Below are positions 44,113 through 55,400 of a stretch of 64,000 bases of DNA, piece by piece (position 1 is the first letter of the stretch; each line of letters opens with the position of its first letter). A program made the translations under genes and the position numbers. Under the pieces are notes generated by a model, which was not told the origin of the DNA, ran no database searches, and saw nothing but the letters and a program-made list of their open reading frames with translations. The stretch lies in contig CM121343.1 of assembly GCA_051530055.1 (NCBI GenBank), positions 7,502,001-7,566,000 on the forward strand. Reading direction: 5' to 3'. The stretch is from Neoechinorhynchus agilis (lineage: Eukaryota; Acanthocephala).

Positions 44113-47100
44113 ATGAGTGCGCAAGTAGCATCGTCATCGTCAACAAGTGCGGGTGCCAGAGTGGCATTAATGGACCCATGGTCAGCTGCCAATGATGGCG
44201 GAAGTGCTGAAGGGGCCGCCCTCATGTTCGAGAGAACCAGAATACAAATGCTTGCAACCGAACGCGAGTTTGTTCAAAAGAAAACTTTTACTAATTGGAT
44301 CAACAGTTATTTGATCCGGTGCACTTCCAATTCTAATCAGCTAGTAAAAGACCTGTATATTGACCTTCGAGACGGTCGTTTATTGCTCCGGTTATTAGAT
44401 CTGCTAAGTGGAGAGAGACTACAACGTCCGACTCGTGGTAAAATGAGAATTCACTGCCTTGAAAACGTCGACAAGGCTTTAAGCTTTCTATCGGAGCAGC
44501 ATGTTCATCTGGAAAATATCGGTGCTCATGATATTGTGGATGGAAATCCAAGTCTAACATTAGGTCTAGTTTGGACGATTATCCTTCGGTTTCAAATTCA
44601 GGATATTCGAATTGAGGAAGCAGAGAGCAGTGAAATGAGATCAGCAAAGGATGCTTTGTTACTTTGGTGTCAGATAAGCACTGCTAGTTACGATTTTGTA
44701 AATGTAAAGAATTTCACTTCAAGTTGGCGAGATGGTCTCGCCTTTAATGCTCTAATCCATCGGCATCGCCCGGATCTGATTCCAAACATTAAATCACTCG
44801 TTAAGACCAATGCAATCGCAAATCTTGAACAAGCTTTTGAGATAGCTGAGCGAAAGTTGGGTGTAGCTAGGCTGTTGGACCCAGAAGATGTTATTGTAGA
44901 ATTTCCTGACGAGAAATCGATAATCACATACGTGGTGACCTTGTATCATTACTTCAGTAAAATGCGGGCCGATTCCGTTCAAGGCAAACGAATAACCAAG
45001 GTCATTTCTTGTGCTGCGAGTAATGAGCGGCGACTCAAGTCTTTCCGTCTAGGATGCACCGAGTTACTGAAATGGATTAATCAAATGATTAAAATACTGG
45101 ACCAGCGAAGACTTGCTAATTCATTGAAAGGTGTACAGCAGCAATTATTTCAATTCAACAATTATCGAATGTACGAAAAACCATCTAAATTCGAACATCG
45201 CGGACGCCTTGAAATTGAATTGTTCACGATTCAATCACGAATGAAGGCAAACAATGAGAAGCCCTTGCAATATAACGAAGCCGGGGCTTATTTGGCCGAG
45301 GTTCAGAGTGCATGGCAGAAGTTGGAAATCGCCGAGCATAATAGAGAAGTTGCTATACATGAGGAAATATTACGACAACAAAGATTAGAGCAATTGGCAG
45401 AGAAGTTTGGGAGAAAAGCCAGTATGCGGGAAAAGTGGCTTCATGACAGTCAGAAATTGGTCGCTTCAGATCGATTTGGAGATGATCTCATTAGTGTCGA
45501 GGCTGCATTTAAGAAGCAAGAAGCGATTCAAACCGACATTGCTGCTTTCCAGGACCGACTTAGTAATCTGGTTGCACTTGCGAAAGAGTTAGATGTTGAG
45601 AATTATCATCAATCCGATCGCGTGATGGCAAGAAAGCAAACGATAATCCTACTTTGGGAATATCTGCTGGAATTGGTCAATTCGCGAAGGAAAAGACTAG
45701 AAAGAGAATATAGCGTCCATAAAATACTGGCCGAGGCAAATTATATTTTAAAATGGATCGGCGAAATTGAAAATGCCCTTCAACGTGAGGATATCAATAA
45801 GCATCTAATGAGAGTTGATGATTTATTACAAACGCATGATCTACTTAAGGCGGATATTTCTGTGGTAGGTGAAAGGGTAAGTCGTCTTATGACCGACGCA
45901 GAACCGTTTCTATCGATTGCGGGCTATACGATTGTCGATGAAGAAAGTATGGGTCGGCGCTTGGCTGATCAAACGGTCATGCAGGAGAAATTGGATTTAG
46001 TAAATAAACGCTACCAGGTACTAACAGAACTCAGCATGTATCGCGATGGAAAGTTACAAGAAGGACGTACTATATGGCAATTGTTGGATGATGTTACAAT
46101 CGAAGAGGTTTGGGTAAATGACAAGATATCCGAAATCACGTATGACTCAAATTCAACCACAGCTGATTGGAGTTCTGTACAAAGCCAGCTAAACAGACAA
46201 AAGGCCTTAATGCAAGAACTCGAAGGTCGACAAAATCAATTCGAAAAACTAGTTTCTGCTGCTGATGATGTCAGTAGTCATTACTGTTCAGACGTTCTTC
46301 GTGAACGAGTGACTTGTCTTGGTGATTTATGGAATGATTTATGGGCTGCTGCAAATGAGCGGGAAGTTCACCTTATTGAAGCTATTGAACTTCAGCAATT
46401 CCACGCCGATGCTGATGAAGCAAACGGGTGGATGTTGGAGATCTTTCGTCTGGTATCATCGGAAGATTACGGTAAGGATGAAACTAGCGCTCAAAATGCT
46501 TTAAAAAAACACGAAGAATTAATGCAAGCGTTGGATGCACATAAAGCTGCTGATAGTTTATTGTCTGAGCGCAGCTTGGAGACAGCATCTAAAAATGCAA
46601 AGGCTGAGGAAACTCTAACTAAATTAAAACGAAGATTTGATGAGCTCTGCGAATTAGCGAACTTACGAAAACAAAAATTACTCGATGCGATTACTCTTTT
46701 TCAACTTCTTCATGACTGTGACAATGTAGAGGCTTGGATAGGTGACAAGGAACGTTTTCTCGGCAACTTAGCCCCTTCGGCGGCTGACGACATCGAACAA
46801 CTTGAAGTCATGCGCCATCGATTCGACGGTTTGGAACGCGAGATGAATGCCAGCGCATCAAAGGTTGCCATGGTCAACGAAATGGCATCCGAATTGATGA
46901 ACGCTGAACACCCAAATAGCCAGGATATCGTGGAAAGGCTAAAACAGATCAATAATAAATGGGAAGACCTAAAGATAGCAGTGGACTTAAAACGAGAAGA
47001 AATAAAATCCACATTCGGGGTTCAGACCTTTCATATTGAATGTGACGAAACCATTACTTGGATTCAGGACAAGGTAAAGATAGTTCAGTCCACAGAGGAG

Positions 47101-50100
47101 CTTGGGCGTGATTTAAGTGGAGTCATGACAATGCAGAGGCGACTGTCCGGTATTGAGCGTGATTTAGGGGCCATTCAAGCCAAACTTGACCAATTGGATA
47201 CTGAAGCTGAGCAGATCGAACAAGCACATCCTCAGGAAGCTGAAAATGTTAGGCAGAAGATTGGTCAAATATCGTCTGTTTGGTATGAGCTGAAGGATAT
47301 ACTGAAAAGAAGAGAGGAATCTATGGGTGAAGCTGCTGTCCTTCAAAAGTTCTTAAGAGATCTTGACCATTTTAGTAGCTGGCTAACAAAGACTCAAACA
47401 CTTGTAGCATCCGAGGACATTCCTGAATCCTTAACGGCAGCTGAGCAGATGTTAAACAAACATCAATCGATCAAGGAGGAAATAGACCGATACGCCCCGG
47501 ACTATTCTCAAATGCGGGAGTACGGACAAAGGGTTATTCGCGACGCTGACACTACTGACCCTCAGTACGTTTTCCTCCGAGAAAGATTAAATGCCCTTGA
47601 CGATGGCTGGAATGAGCTTGATCAAATGTGGCATCAGAAGCAAAATATGCTCTCAGAGGCGATGCATTTTCAAATGTTTGAGCGTGACGCCCGCGCAACC
47701 GAGTTTCTACTCAATAATCAGGAATACTATTTGCAGAAATCACCGCTGCCTCGAAGCCTAGAGGACGCAGAGGGATGTATTAGAAAACATGAAGACTTTT
47801 TTACTTCCCTGAGCGCGAGTGAAGAGAAAATTCAATCAGTATGGCAATTTGCTCAACGCCTCTGTCACGAGAACCATTACGCAGCCGATAAAATCATGGA
47901 GAAAGCCCACGCTATAGTTGAGCGGTTTACAAAGAACAAGAAAGGGGCAGCTGAGATTCAGGAGAAGTTGCGTGATTCTCTGAAATTTTTTCAATTTGTG
48001 CAGGACTGTGATGATCTGAAGGAATGGTTAGAAGAAAAGACGGTTCAAGCGCAAGCAGATACTTACAGAGACTCGCATAACATTCACTCCAAGTACTTAA
48101 AGCACCAGGCATTTAGTGCAGAAATTGCAGCCAATAGAGAGCGTTTGGAAGCTCTGAAAGATAGTGGGCAGGCACTATTTGAAGAGAAACCCGATATAAT
48201 GAGCTCGATTGAGCAAAAAGTTGCTCAATTAGATGAGATGTGGTCAGTACTAGAAACGACTACTCGTGAAAAGGGCGAAAAGCTCTTTGACGCCAATCGA
48301 GGTGCCCTCTATGAACAGTGCATATCAGATGTTGATAGATTTGTGTGTGATCTTGAACGTCAGTTTGTTTCTGAAGACTTTGAGAAAGCTGAGGCTCTCG
48401 TCGAGACTCAGAAGGATGTTGCTCACGCTGAAAGTCTCGATTCCCTTCCTGGGGACTTAACGAGGACAAACATAATGTTGACCCGTCAGGCTCTCATAGA
48501 GAATGAATTTTCACTCAAGAAACAACAAGTAGAGCAGTTAAAAGAACAAGCTGAAAAACTTAAGATGATCGAACCTGAGCGGAGTGAACAAATCGATGCT
48601 CAACGAAAAGCGATCGAACAAAAGTTCTTAGCAATGCAAGGGCCGCTACTTGCCACAAAGCAAAGGCTTTCCCTGCAGAAACGACTTCATCAGTTTTTGC
48701 GGGATGTTGAGGATGAAAAGATGTGGATCGCGGAGAAGATGTTGAATGCGAGTTCCTGTGATTACGGTGACTCCTTGGTCACAGTTTGGATGCAACAGCG
48801 TAAAAATGTCTCGATTATCAAGGAAGTGGATACGCATACAAATTCATTTAACCAACTCAAGGTAGAAGCTGAATCGCTATCGATCGATGTTCCTCATAGG
48901 ACAGCTGAGTTCAATGAGAAGATAGAGCAGCTCAACGAGCTATGGCTTGAATTGTTGGGTGCACTATGGCATCGTAAAAATGGTTTGGAAGAGTCAAGCA
49001 AGCTTCATCAATTCCTAAGTGATGTGAGCGAGGCTGAAATCTGGCTAGGAGAGCAAGAACTTATGATAATGAGTGATGATTGCGGCCGAGATGAGGTGAC
49101 TACTTCAGCGTATATGCGTAAATACGCTAGTATCCAGGCTGGTATACTCGATTTTAATTCGTCGATTGATGATTTTATGCGTCGAGCAAACACACTAAAT
49201 AGCGTGCGGGCCCTTGTAGCCTGCAATAACTTGAAACAACTTTATAAAAGTTTGGGTAAATTTTCAGTTGAACGAAATAAGGCATTACATGCTCGTAACC
49301 GCCTTCATATGTTGAGACGTGAAGTGGATGATTTCGGTCAATGGGTGCGAGAAAAGGAAATGATTGCGGACAATCCTGAGTTGGGTGTCGATTTCGACCA
49401 TGTCTCAATGCTATGCGAACGTTTTAAAGCTTTTGAATATGAGACGAAGGTTCAATGCGAGGAACGCATGACAACCATAACGGAATTGTGTGAAAATTTC
49501 ATACGGGAGCAGCACGAAGAACGTGCCGTCATCGCACAATGGAATCAGCTGGTAATTAACCAACATCAGGATCTATTGGAACTCGTAAGGACACGTGGAC
49601 AGCTCCTTCAAGCATCTTTCGAACTTCAGAAGTACTTCCACGACTCTCGAGAAGCGCTTTCACTCATTGCTGAGCGAGTAAATTCCTTATCGGACCATTT
49701 GGGAAAAGACGCCCGTGCCGTATTCGCACTTCTGCGAAAGCACGCGAATTTCGAACGTGATTTGACTTCTGTGAATGCCCTCGTCTCTTCTATCCAGGCT
49801 CAGTCTCTTCAACTTATAGACCTTTACGCTGGTCCGAAGGCAGATCAAATTAAAGAAAATGAAAACAGTGTTTTATCAGCATGGAACAACCTTCAACGGC
49901 TGGTATTTAAAAGAAAACGGGATTTACAAGACTGCGCGGATATGCATCGTTTTTTCAATATGGCTCGGGATTTGACAATATGGGTAGAAAATATTTTGCG
50001 ACAAATGAAAACTGGTGGTCGTCCTGCCAGAGATGTCAGTGGAATCGATCTTCTTATGAATAACCATCAGGCCCTCCGGGCAGATATTGATGCACGCGAA

Positions 50101-51339
50101 GAAAACTTTACCATTTGTATTAATTTAGGAAAAGATTTACTTAGTAGAAAGCATCAACGAAGTGTGGAAATTAAAGAAAAATGTGTACAACTTTGCCTTT
50201 TGCGCGACAGGCAGGCGAGCGAATGGGATGAACGCTGGGAGCAATTGCAGCTCGAACTTGAGGTCTATCAGTTTGCCCGGGATGCTGCAGTGGCCGAAGC
50301 GTGGCTTGTTACTCAGGAATCATACTTACAGATTGATGAACTAGGCGAAAATTTGGATCAAGTTGAAAATTTGATTAGGAAACATGAAGCATTCGAAAAA
50401 TCGATTATTGCTCAGGAAGATCGTTTTAATGCACTGAAGAACCTTACAACTCTTGAGAAACGGGAACAACAACCTCCTCGTGAACCAAGGCCTTTAAAAC
50501 TAAATTACTATTTGAACGAATTCAGGACCTGGGATGAAAAGGAATTAGAAGGCGCGTCTAGTACTCATGGGAATGGTCATCGCCAAAATCAACAAAATAT
50601 GAACAATGCGCAAGGTACAGTTGGCGTTAACTTGACTGATTCCGGTGCAGTTTTGGATCCTGACTCGTATACATCCTCCAGTGAATACATTGGTATTTCT
50701 GATGGGAACAAACAGGGTGTAAGGACTCCTCCAGTCAAAGTAGGATTTTTGGCCAAGAAACACTTGTTTGAATCGACCAATCAACGGGCTAGTAACAGGT
50801 CATGGGAAAGGGTTTATGCCGTACTTAAAAAGCAGTTCCAAACCGATGGTGTAGCACTCCCAAAATGTTCATTAGAATTATACAAAGATCAAAAACAGTA
50901 TTTGAATGCAAGGAAAGGACCGGAGGATGTATGGAATCTGAATGGAAGCAACGCAGAACAGGCAATCGACTATCACAAACGACCTTACGTTCTAAGAGTT
51001 ACAATGGCCAATGGAGCTGTCTACCTATTTTCCGCTCATAACCAAAACGAAATGAATGAATGGATCGATGTAATCAATCGGGCATCGCGCGAAGCTTCAA
51101 CCGGAGTAGTACAGTTGAGGCCAGCAGTCACAACAATAAGCGGAACAGTGGGTGGCGCTTCGAACGTGGTTCATTCAGCCGTTGCTGACTCACGATCCAG
51201 ATCCCTTCCTTCACATGATCATCGCTCAACTACGTTGGCTTCAACTTCTGGGGATAAAAGGCGAACGACCAAAAAGGAAAAAAAGACAGGGCAAGGTTTA
51301 AGTTCCGGTGGCGGATTTTTTTCAATTCGAAAAAAATGA
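44113..51339 (+). CDS. SPTBN: Beta-spectrin, single 7.2-kb open frame (2408 aa)
   Basis: It is the actin-crosslinking subunit of the submembrane spectrin skeleton and pairs with alpha-spectrin. Two calponin-homology domains form the actin-binding module (about 53-160, VQKKTFTNWINSYL and DLRDGRLLLRLLDLL; about 177-283, WRDGLAFNALIHRHRPDLI). They are followed by KRITKVISCA and a long rod of triple-helical spectrin repeats (about 300-2110) with recurrent W and LEW-like heptads, for example ADEANGWMLEI and DCDNVEAWIGDKE. A PH domain (about 2210-2325, VGFLAKKHLFE to NEMNEWIDVINRAS) precedes a basic tail. The length matches conventional rather than heavy beta-spectrin. The start is the ATG at 44113 in AACAAAAATG. 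No introns interrupt it, which is unusual for this gene. Confidence 0.95.
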   Translation: MSAQVASSSSTSAGARVALMDPWSAANDGGSAEGAALMFERTRIQMLATEREFVQKKTFTNWINSYLIRCTSNSNQLVKDLYIDLRDGRLLLRLLDLLSGERLQRPTRGKMRIHCLENVDKALSFLSEQHVHLENIGAHDIVDGNPSLTLGLVWTIILRFQIQDIRIEEAESSEMRSAKDALLLWCQISTASYDFVNVKNFTSSWRDGLAFNALIHRHRPDLIPNIKSLVKTNAIANLEQAFEIAERKLGVARLLDPEDVIVEFPDEKSIITYVVTLYHYFSKMRADSVQGKRITKVISCAASNERRLKSFRLGCTELLKWINQMIKILDQRRLANSLKGVQQQLFQFNNYRMYEKPSKFEHRGRLEIELFTIQSRMKANNEKPLQYNEAGAYLAEVQSAWQKLEIAEHNREVAIHEEILRQQRLEQLAEKFGRKASMREKWLHDSQKLVASDRFGDDLISVEAAFKKQEAIQTDIAAFQDRLSNLVALAKELDVENYHQSDRVMARKQTIILLWEYLLELVNSRRKRLEREYSVHKILAEANYILKWIGEIENALQREDINKHLMRVDDLLQTHDLLKADISVVGERVSRLMTDAEPFLSIAGYTIVDEESMGRRLADQTVMQEKLDLVNKRYQVLTELSMYRDGKLQEGRTIWQLLDDVTIEEVWVNDKISEITYDSNSTTADWSSVQSQLNRQKALMQELEGRQNQFEKLVSAADDVSSHYCSDVLRERVTCLGDLWNDLWAAANEREVHLIEAIELQQFHADADEANGWMLEIFRLVSSEDYGKDETSAQNALKKHEELMQALDAHKAADSLLSERSLETASKNAKAEETLTKLKRRFDELCELANLRKQKLLDAITLFQLLHDCDNVEAWIGDKERFLGNLAPSAADDIEQLEVMRHRFDGLEREMNASASKVAMVNEMASELMNAEHPNSQDIVERLKQINNKWEDLKIAVDLKREEIKSTFGVQTFHIECDETITWIQDKVKIVQSTEELGRDLSGVMTMQRRLSGIERDLGAIQAKLDQLDTEAEQIEQAHPQEAENVRQKIGQISSVWYELKDILKRREESMGEAAVLQKFLRDLDHFSSWLTKTQTLVASEDIPESLTAAEQMLNKHQSIKEEIDRYAPDYSQMREYGQRVIRDADTTDPQYVFLRERLNALDDGWNELDQMWHQKQNMLSEAMHFQMFERDARATEFLLNNQEYYLQKSPLPRSLEDAEGCIRKHEDFFTSLSASEEKIQSVWQFAQRLCHENHYAADKIMEKAHAIVERFTKNKKGAAEIQEKLRDSLKFFQFVQDCDDLKEWLEEKTVQAQADTYRDSHNIHSKYLKHQAFSAEIAANRERLEALKDSGQALFEEKPDIMSSIEQKVAQLDEMWSVLETTTREKGEKLFDANRGALYEQCISDVDRFVCDLERQFVSEDFEKAEALVETQKDVAHAESLDSLPGDLTRTNIMLTRQALIENEFSLKKQQVEQLKEQAEKLKMIEPERSEQIDAQRKAIEQKFLAMQGPLLATKQRLSLQKRLHQFLRDVEDEKMWIAEKMLNASSCDYGDSLVTVWMQQRKNVSIIKEVDTHTNSFNQLKVEAESLSIDVPHRTAEFNEKIEQLNELWLELLGALWHRKNGLEESSKLHQFLSDVSEAEIWLGEQELMIMSDDCGRDEVTTSAYMRKYASIQAGILDFNSSIDDFMRRANTLNSVRALVACNNLKQLYKSLGKFSVERNKALHARNRLHMLRREVDDFGQWVREKEMIADNPELGVDFDHVSMLCERFKAFEYETKVQCEERMTTITELCENFIREQHEERAVIAQWNQLVINQHQDLLELVRTRGQLLQASFELQKYFHDSREALSLIAERVNSLSDHLGKDARAVFALLRKHANFERDLTSVNALVSSIQAQSLQLIDLYAGPKADQIKENENSVLSAWNNLQRLVFKRKRDLQDCADMHRFFNMARDLTIWVENILRQMKTGGRPARDVSGIDLLMNNHQALRADIDAREENFTICINLGKDLLSRKHQRSVEIKEKCVQLCLLRDRQASEWDERWEQLQLELEVYQFARDAAVAEAWLVTQESYLQIDELGENLDQVENLIRKHEAFEKSIIAQEDRFNALKNLTTLEKREQQPPREPRPLKLNYYLNEFRTWDEKELEGASSTHGNGHRQNQQNMNNAQGTVGVNLTDSGAVLDPDSYTSSSEYIGISDGNKQGVRTPPVKVGFLAKKHLFESTNQRASNRSWERVYAVLKKQFQTDGVALPKCSLELYKDQKQYLNARKGPEDVWNLNGSNAEQAIDYHKRPYVLRVTMANGAVYLFSAHNQNEMNEWIDVINRASREASTGVVQLRPAVTTISGTVGGASNVVHSAVADSRSRSLPSHDHRSTTLASTSGDKRRTTKKEKKTGQGLSSGGGFFSIRKK

Positions 51340-51849
51340 TTCTTTGTATGATGTCGTTTCTGCATGGAATGTTGTGTCATTTTCAACAGCAAGAAGGCTT
51401 ATACTACACGAGGAAAAGATGACCCTTTTTATCCAATGATTCTGACGATGTTTTCACGTCCAAAACCTCATCGATTAACTCAGTGAGTGCAGAACGTTTG
51501 AAAGGAAACGTTTTTTGCGATGCATTCCCTGAGATGCATCGCTGTTTAAATATAATCGAACGAGCGACCAACTCAATTCGAAATCTGCTTAATGACTCAA
51601 CGAGTTTTTAGCCTTGGACCTGGACTTAAAAACCCTTCAATCCGTGTTATCTTCTGCCCGGTGTCTTTAAAATTTACACTAAAAACGATATCCTCAGTTG
51701 CTGAGAAAAGAAGAACTTATTACACCGGATTTTGCATTGTGTTATAAAGTGTGAGCGGTAAGTGATTCTGAAACGCATCGTAATTCGAATTAATTTCCAA
51801 ACGAAACCTGATTCATTGCTCTTTAAGGCGAGAATGCCAAAAAAAGCCT
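51340..51849. other. 3' side of beta-spectrin, no gene
   Basis: Presumed 3' UTR and convergent space with the ankyrin-repeat gene. No canonical AATAAA is obvious near the stop. Confidence 0.5.
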
Positions 51850-52827
51850 CTACCGTTGCATTCCAACCCGAGAGCGCTTATCCCGGATTCTATTGCGGTT
51901 CATATGTGCTTCTTCGATGACATCAATACATTGCTGCGATCGATTTTTGACAGCAAAATCATAAGCGGTAAGTTGATGATTGTCTTTGGCGTTTAGTGAT
52001 GCTCCCCATGACAATAAAGCCCTACACATCCTAGGTTTTGATTTCCCGGCTGCTATCATGAGTGGTGTCCGTCCTTTACTGTTGGGTTCATTAACATAAG
52101 CTCCGTGCTGGATAAGAGTCGTCAGGCATCTTACGCTATCACGTTGACCGTACGCCAACCAATGCAGAACATTATTTCGTTCTAACGACTTTGCATGAAC
52201 GTTGGCTCCTTTGGCTAGCAGAAGACTGATTATCGGGAGATTACACGTTCCCGTGGCGAGTAAAATAGGAGTAAATCCACATAGCTCGTCCTTATAATTG
52301 ACGCTAGCTCCGTATCTAATGAGCAGCTCAGTAATGGGAAGATTTTCGTTGCGTATCGCATACATTAAAGGTGTCTCGATTGAAGTGTGCCGGATTCCAT
52401 CCGTAAATCCCACGCTGTCAACGTATGCGGGCGTATCGACCCTAGCTGATGAATTTAATAGTTCCATTACGATTTCGATGACATGATCACGGTTTGTGGC
52501 TTTGCACTTAACTGCATGATGTAATGCTGTCATTCCATCGACTTTGTTCTGACTGTTGACACTTGCCTTAAGCCGAAGCAACTCTCGAACTGTATCCAAG
52601 TAGCCAACAGAAGCCGCCAATGTTAAAGCAGTGTGACCATCTCTAGTTATCTCGATTTCCAGTAATTCTGAATGCTTCTCGATCAACCACCTAACTTTAT
52701 CTACGTCATCGGAGTGAATCGCATTTGCCACTTGGCGAATCGATTTAATCAGTCGAAGACGACGGAGGGAGTTTATTATTAATTTAGCAGACGACTGGTC
52801 TTCGTCCACATCATCAGAATTTGCCAT
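51850..52827 (-). CDS. Ankyrin-repeat protein (325 aa)
   Basis: A single open frame encodes about seven ankyrin repeats, for example DGHTALTLAASVGYLDTVREL, MTALHHAVKCKATNRDHVIEI, ETPLMYAIRNENLPITELLI, GFTPILLATGTCNLPIISLL, NNVLHWLAYGQ, GRTPLMIAAGKSKPRMCRAL and LTAYDFAVKNRSQQCIDVI. It opens with an acidic N-terminus (MANSDDVDEDQSS) and ends in a basic tail. There is no transmembrane segment, SOCS box or other domain. Ankyrin repeats mediate protein binding; the partner cannot be inferred. It is convergent with beta-spectrin. The start is the ATG at 52827, preceded by CTTTTAAGT. Confidence 0.85.
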   Translation of the reverse strand: MANSDDVDEDQSSAKLIINSLRRLRLIKSIRQVANAIHSDDVDKVRWLIEKHSELLEIEITRDGHTALTLAASVGYLDTVRELLRLKASVNSQNKVDGMTALHHAVKCKATNRDHVIEIVMELLNSSARVDTPAYVDSVGFTDGIRHTSIETPLMYAIRNENLPITELLIRYGASVNYKDELCGFTPILLATGTCNLPIISLLLAKGANVHAKSLERNNVLHWLAYGQRDSVRCLTTLIQHGAYVNEPNSKGRTPLMIAAGKSKPRMCRALLSWGASLNAKDNHQLTAYDFAVKNRSQQCIDVIEEAHMNRNRIRDKRSRVGMQR

Positions 52828-53583
52828 ACTTAAAAGAAACAGTGCCTAAACTTACGCTTAGAAAAAGAAAACGTGAGTAATCCGGTTGCTAGCTTACAAT
52901 TCTCACATTTTTCGTAGGCGTGTTAACATTGAGCGCTCGATAACATTTGTAGTTCTGAGAGAATAACTCATTGAATTCATATTCAATGACATTCGCCATT
53001 ATTTAGAAAACGAACATACCACGAGAGGAACCAGCTTGTCTTATCTCAACCAATCGGCGTGCTCAAAAAATCACGATCAAGACTATTGGAAAAGTCAAAA
53101 CCTACGAACTCTGCTCATTACTTCGAAGAATGCGGTCTGCGGAATTGTGCATCTTACTATCGAAATCCCGCCATTTGACTTGCTGTGAAAATCTAGGATT
53201 TTGAGCAGATAAAACAATTGGTGACAATTTCAAAAGAAATAACATGAAATGATGCCGTGCTGAAAAAATATTGAGCGAGAATCCCAAAATCAACATTCCC
53301 TGACATTTAACAAAAATTAGCCTCAGATCCATCGATAGCAACACAAATTACATGGTTAGAGTAATAGATGCAAAATGGCACTTGAAAGCGGAAGATCAGT
53401 TCTCAAGAGTTTATTCGTTTTGCAAAATTAATAATTTTTGAGGCGGGATAAAAAATTGAAAGTATAATAACGACTTTTTTAATACACAACGAGATATGAA
53501 AAATGACCTTTACGCAAAATTTGAAGTGTTGATATGTGAAGTGGAGGGGAATGTGATTGGAATTATTGTTTAGGTCTACACCC
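52828..53583. other. Intergenic, nothing recognised
   Basis: No supported gene or repeat. Confidence 0.5.
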
Positions 53584-53599
53584 GCCGTAAATGATTATT

Positions 53600-53712
53600 T
53601 CGATTAAAGACATTCTGCGAACCTCTTAAGGGGTGCATCATCAGTTTGTTTGTTACAAATAAACGCAACAAAGAAACTGATGATGAATCCAGCGAGGTTC
53701 GCAGAACGTCGC
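53600..53712. repeat. Palindrome of PLE-type termini (CTGATGATGAA family)
   Basis: Arms TTCTGCGAACCTCTTAAGGG... and ...GCGAGGTTCGCAGAA pair imperfectly. CTGATGATGAAT is followed by a hairpin and a degenerate GAAA position. It is related to 38219-38332 and 58141-58210. Confidence 0.6.
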
Positions 53713-53738
53713 GGTTGAAGACTTCTCAGCAATAATTC

Positions 53739-54292
53739 CAAAATTTGAAGTAATTTATAGAATCCGATATTTCGGCACATTTGTGTACCTTTATCAAGGT
53801 CCAAAATACACACCTAGGAAATGGATATTCACACTCCTCTTAAGTTAAGCTTGAAGTCTACCTCATTCCCTTCTATTGTTTCAACCTGTCCCCAAAATTT
53901 GAAGTAATTTATAGAATCCGATATTTCGGCACATTTGTGTACCTTTTTCAAGGTCCAAAATACACACCTAGGAAATGGATATTCACACTCCCTTAAGTTA
54001 AGCTTGAAGTCTACCTCATTCCCTTTTATTGTTTCAACTTGTCCCCAAAATTTGAAGTAATTTATAGAATCCGATATTTCGGCACATTTGAGTACTTTTT
54101 CAAGGTCCAAAATACACACCTAGGAAACGGATATTCACACTCCTCTTAAGTTAAGCTTGAAGTCTACCTCATTCCCTTTTATTGTTTCAACCTGTCCCCA
54201 AAATTTGAAGTAATTTATAGAATCCGATATTTCGGCACATTTGTGTACCTTTATCAAGGTCCAAAATACACACCTAGGAAATGGATATTCAC
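53739..54292. repeat. About 153-bp tandem array, 3.6 units
   Basis: Units start with AAAATTTGAAGTAATTTATA at about 53740, 53894, 54047 and 54199. Each includes, on the minus strand, CCTTGATAAAGG, a GGTACA / TGTGCC hairpin and GAAATATCGGATTC. That layout parallels the hammerhead-like sites, but its core departs from the consensus. The array stops abruptly at the edge of the 54.3-kb duplicated block. Confidence 0.88.
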
Positions 54293-54387
54293 AACATGAA
54301 CAATTCAATCTTCAAACACAAAAGTATACATTAATATATGGTCCTTCGGCAAACAACAATGAATTATCTTTTCAACAATTTTTTATT

Positions 54388-54670
54388 GGGCACACAGCCC
54401 ACCGATATGATTCAAGGAAGATAATAAAATAAATTAATACTCTGAACCATGCGGTTACGAGACGATACAAATTAACGATCGCCGATGACGCACAACCAAA
54501 GGGACGAAATACCTTATTGAAAGAAGGAAACTCACTGATGAATCCCGTTTTCTCGGGAGATATCTGAGAATCCGGAGGGATTTATGCAAACTCATAACTG
54601 TATGGTTCATGATATTACATGATTTTATGATCTTCCTTGAACCACATCGGCGGGCTGCGTGCCCAAGGAA
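54388..54670. mobile_element. Fold-back element, copy 2
   Basis: GGGCACACAGCCCACCGATA at the left pairs with ATCGGCGGGCTGCGTGCCC at the right. The inner structure is the same as in copy 1 at 38899, with GACGCACAACCAAAGGG in the centre. It is about 283 bp and noncoding. Confidence 0.8.
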
Positions 54671-55259
54671 CAAAATTACCATCCCTGAAAAAAGCATCAT
54701 TTCAAACATCGGTTTCGTTGAGCGCATTGCTCTCTCCTGATTCCAAGTGGAAATCAAAAAATTAATTATAGCTAATCCCGATCTACAAAAGTTCAGCGTC
54801 CACAGATTGGTTCCGTGGGCAGCAACAATTTCTCAAAGGAAATGAAAAAGGCGATGGCGATAAGATCATCAATAATCGAAGAAAATGCACGAAATAATGA
54901 ACTTGCTAGAATTTATGAAAAGTAACCTTTAGGACATCTTGAAAACGAGGAAAATAAGAAATGGGACTACGGACTTGCGATTATTTTAATGATTGCAATA
55001 AAATATATTAACGATCATCAATACATCAAACTTCATTGCTGAATTCGCATAATATCGCGTAGACAAAAAAATTGACAATGCCGAGATACATGAAATCGAA
55101 TATATTTTAATTTCAGACGTAAACTAACGGTACAGTAAATTTCGACCTTTAATATACAAAAGAGTTCCATGGCCTTGTTTTTCTCGTGCAAGATGATCTT
55201 TGCAAATCGAGGTGGGTATTTGTGACATTAAATTGGAGATCGTTATAAATAAAAAAAAT

Positions 55260-55400
55260 CCATCTAAGAGCAATCGAAAAAGCATCCGCGGCCAAATGCC
55301 TTCTCAGGCGTCCATCGCAGTAAGCAACATTCCCTATTCTCTCGAAATCCCTGGAGGTGCAGCCAGTGCAGCGGAAGGGAGGAAGGTGATGATAAAAGGA
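55260..55400 (+). mobile_element. LINE 3' fragment (REL-ENDO type)
   Basis: It reads SVSIAVSNIPYSLEIPGGAASAA-like protein in one frame, matching the tail of LINE copy 2 near 36220-36290. It is only about 140 bp; the rest is missing in this block copy. Confidence 0.7.

Noticed and set aside
53829-54119. Frames in the 153-bp array (MCILDLEKVLKCAEISDSINY...)
   Set aside because: The same peptide recurs per unit with frame changes; it is a product of the tandem repeat.
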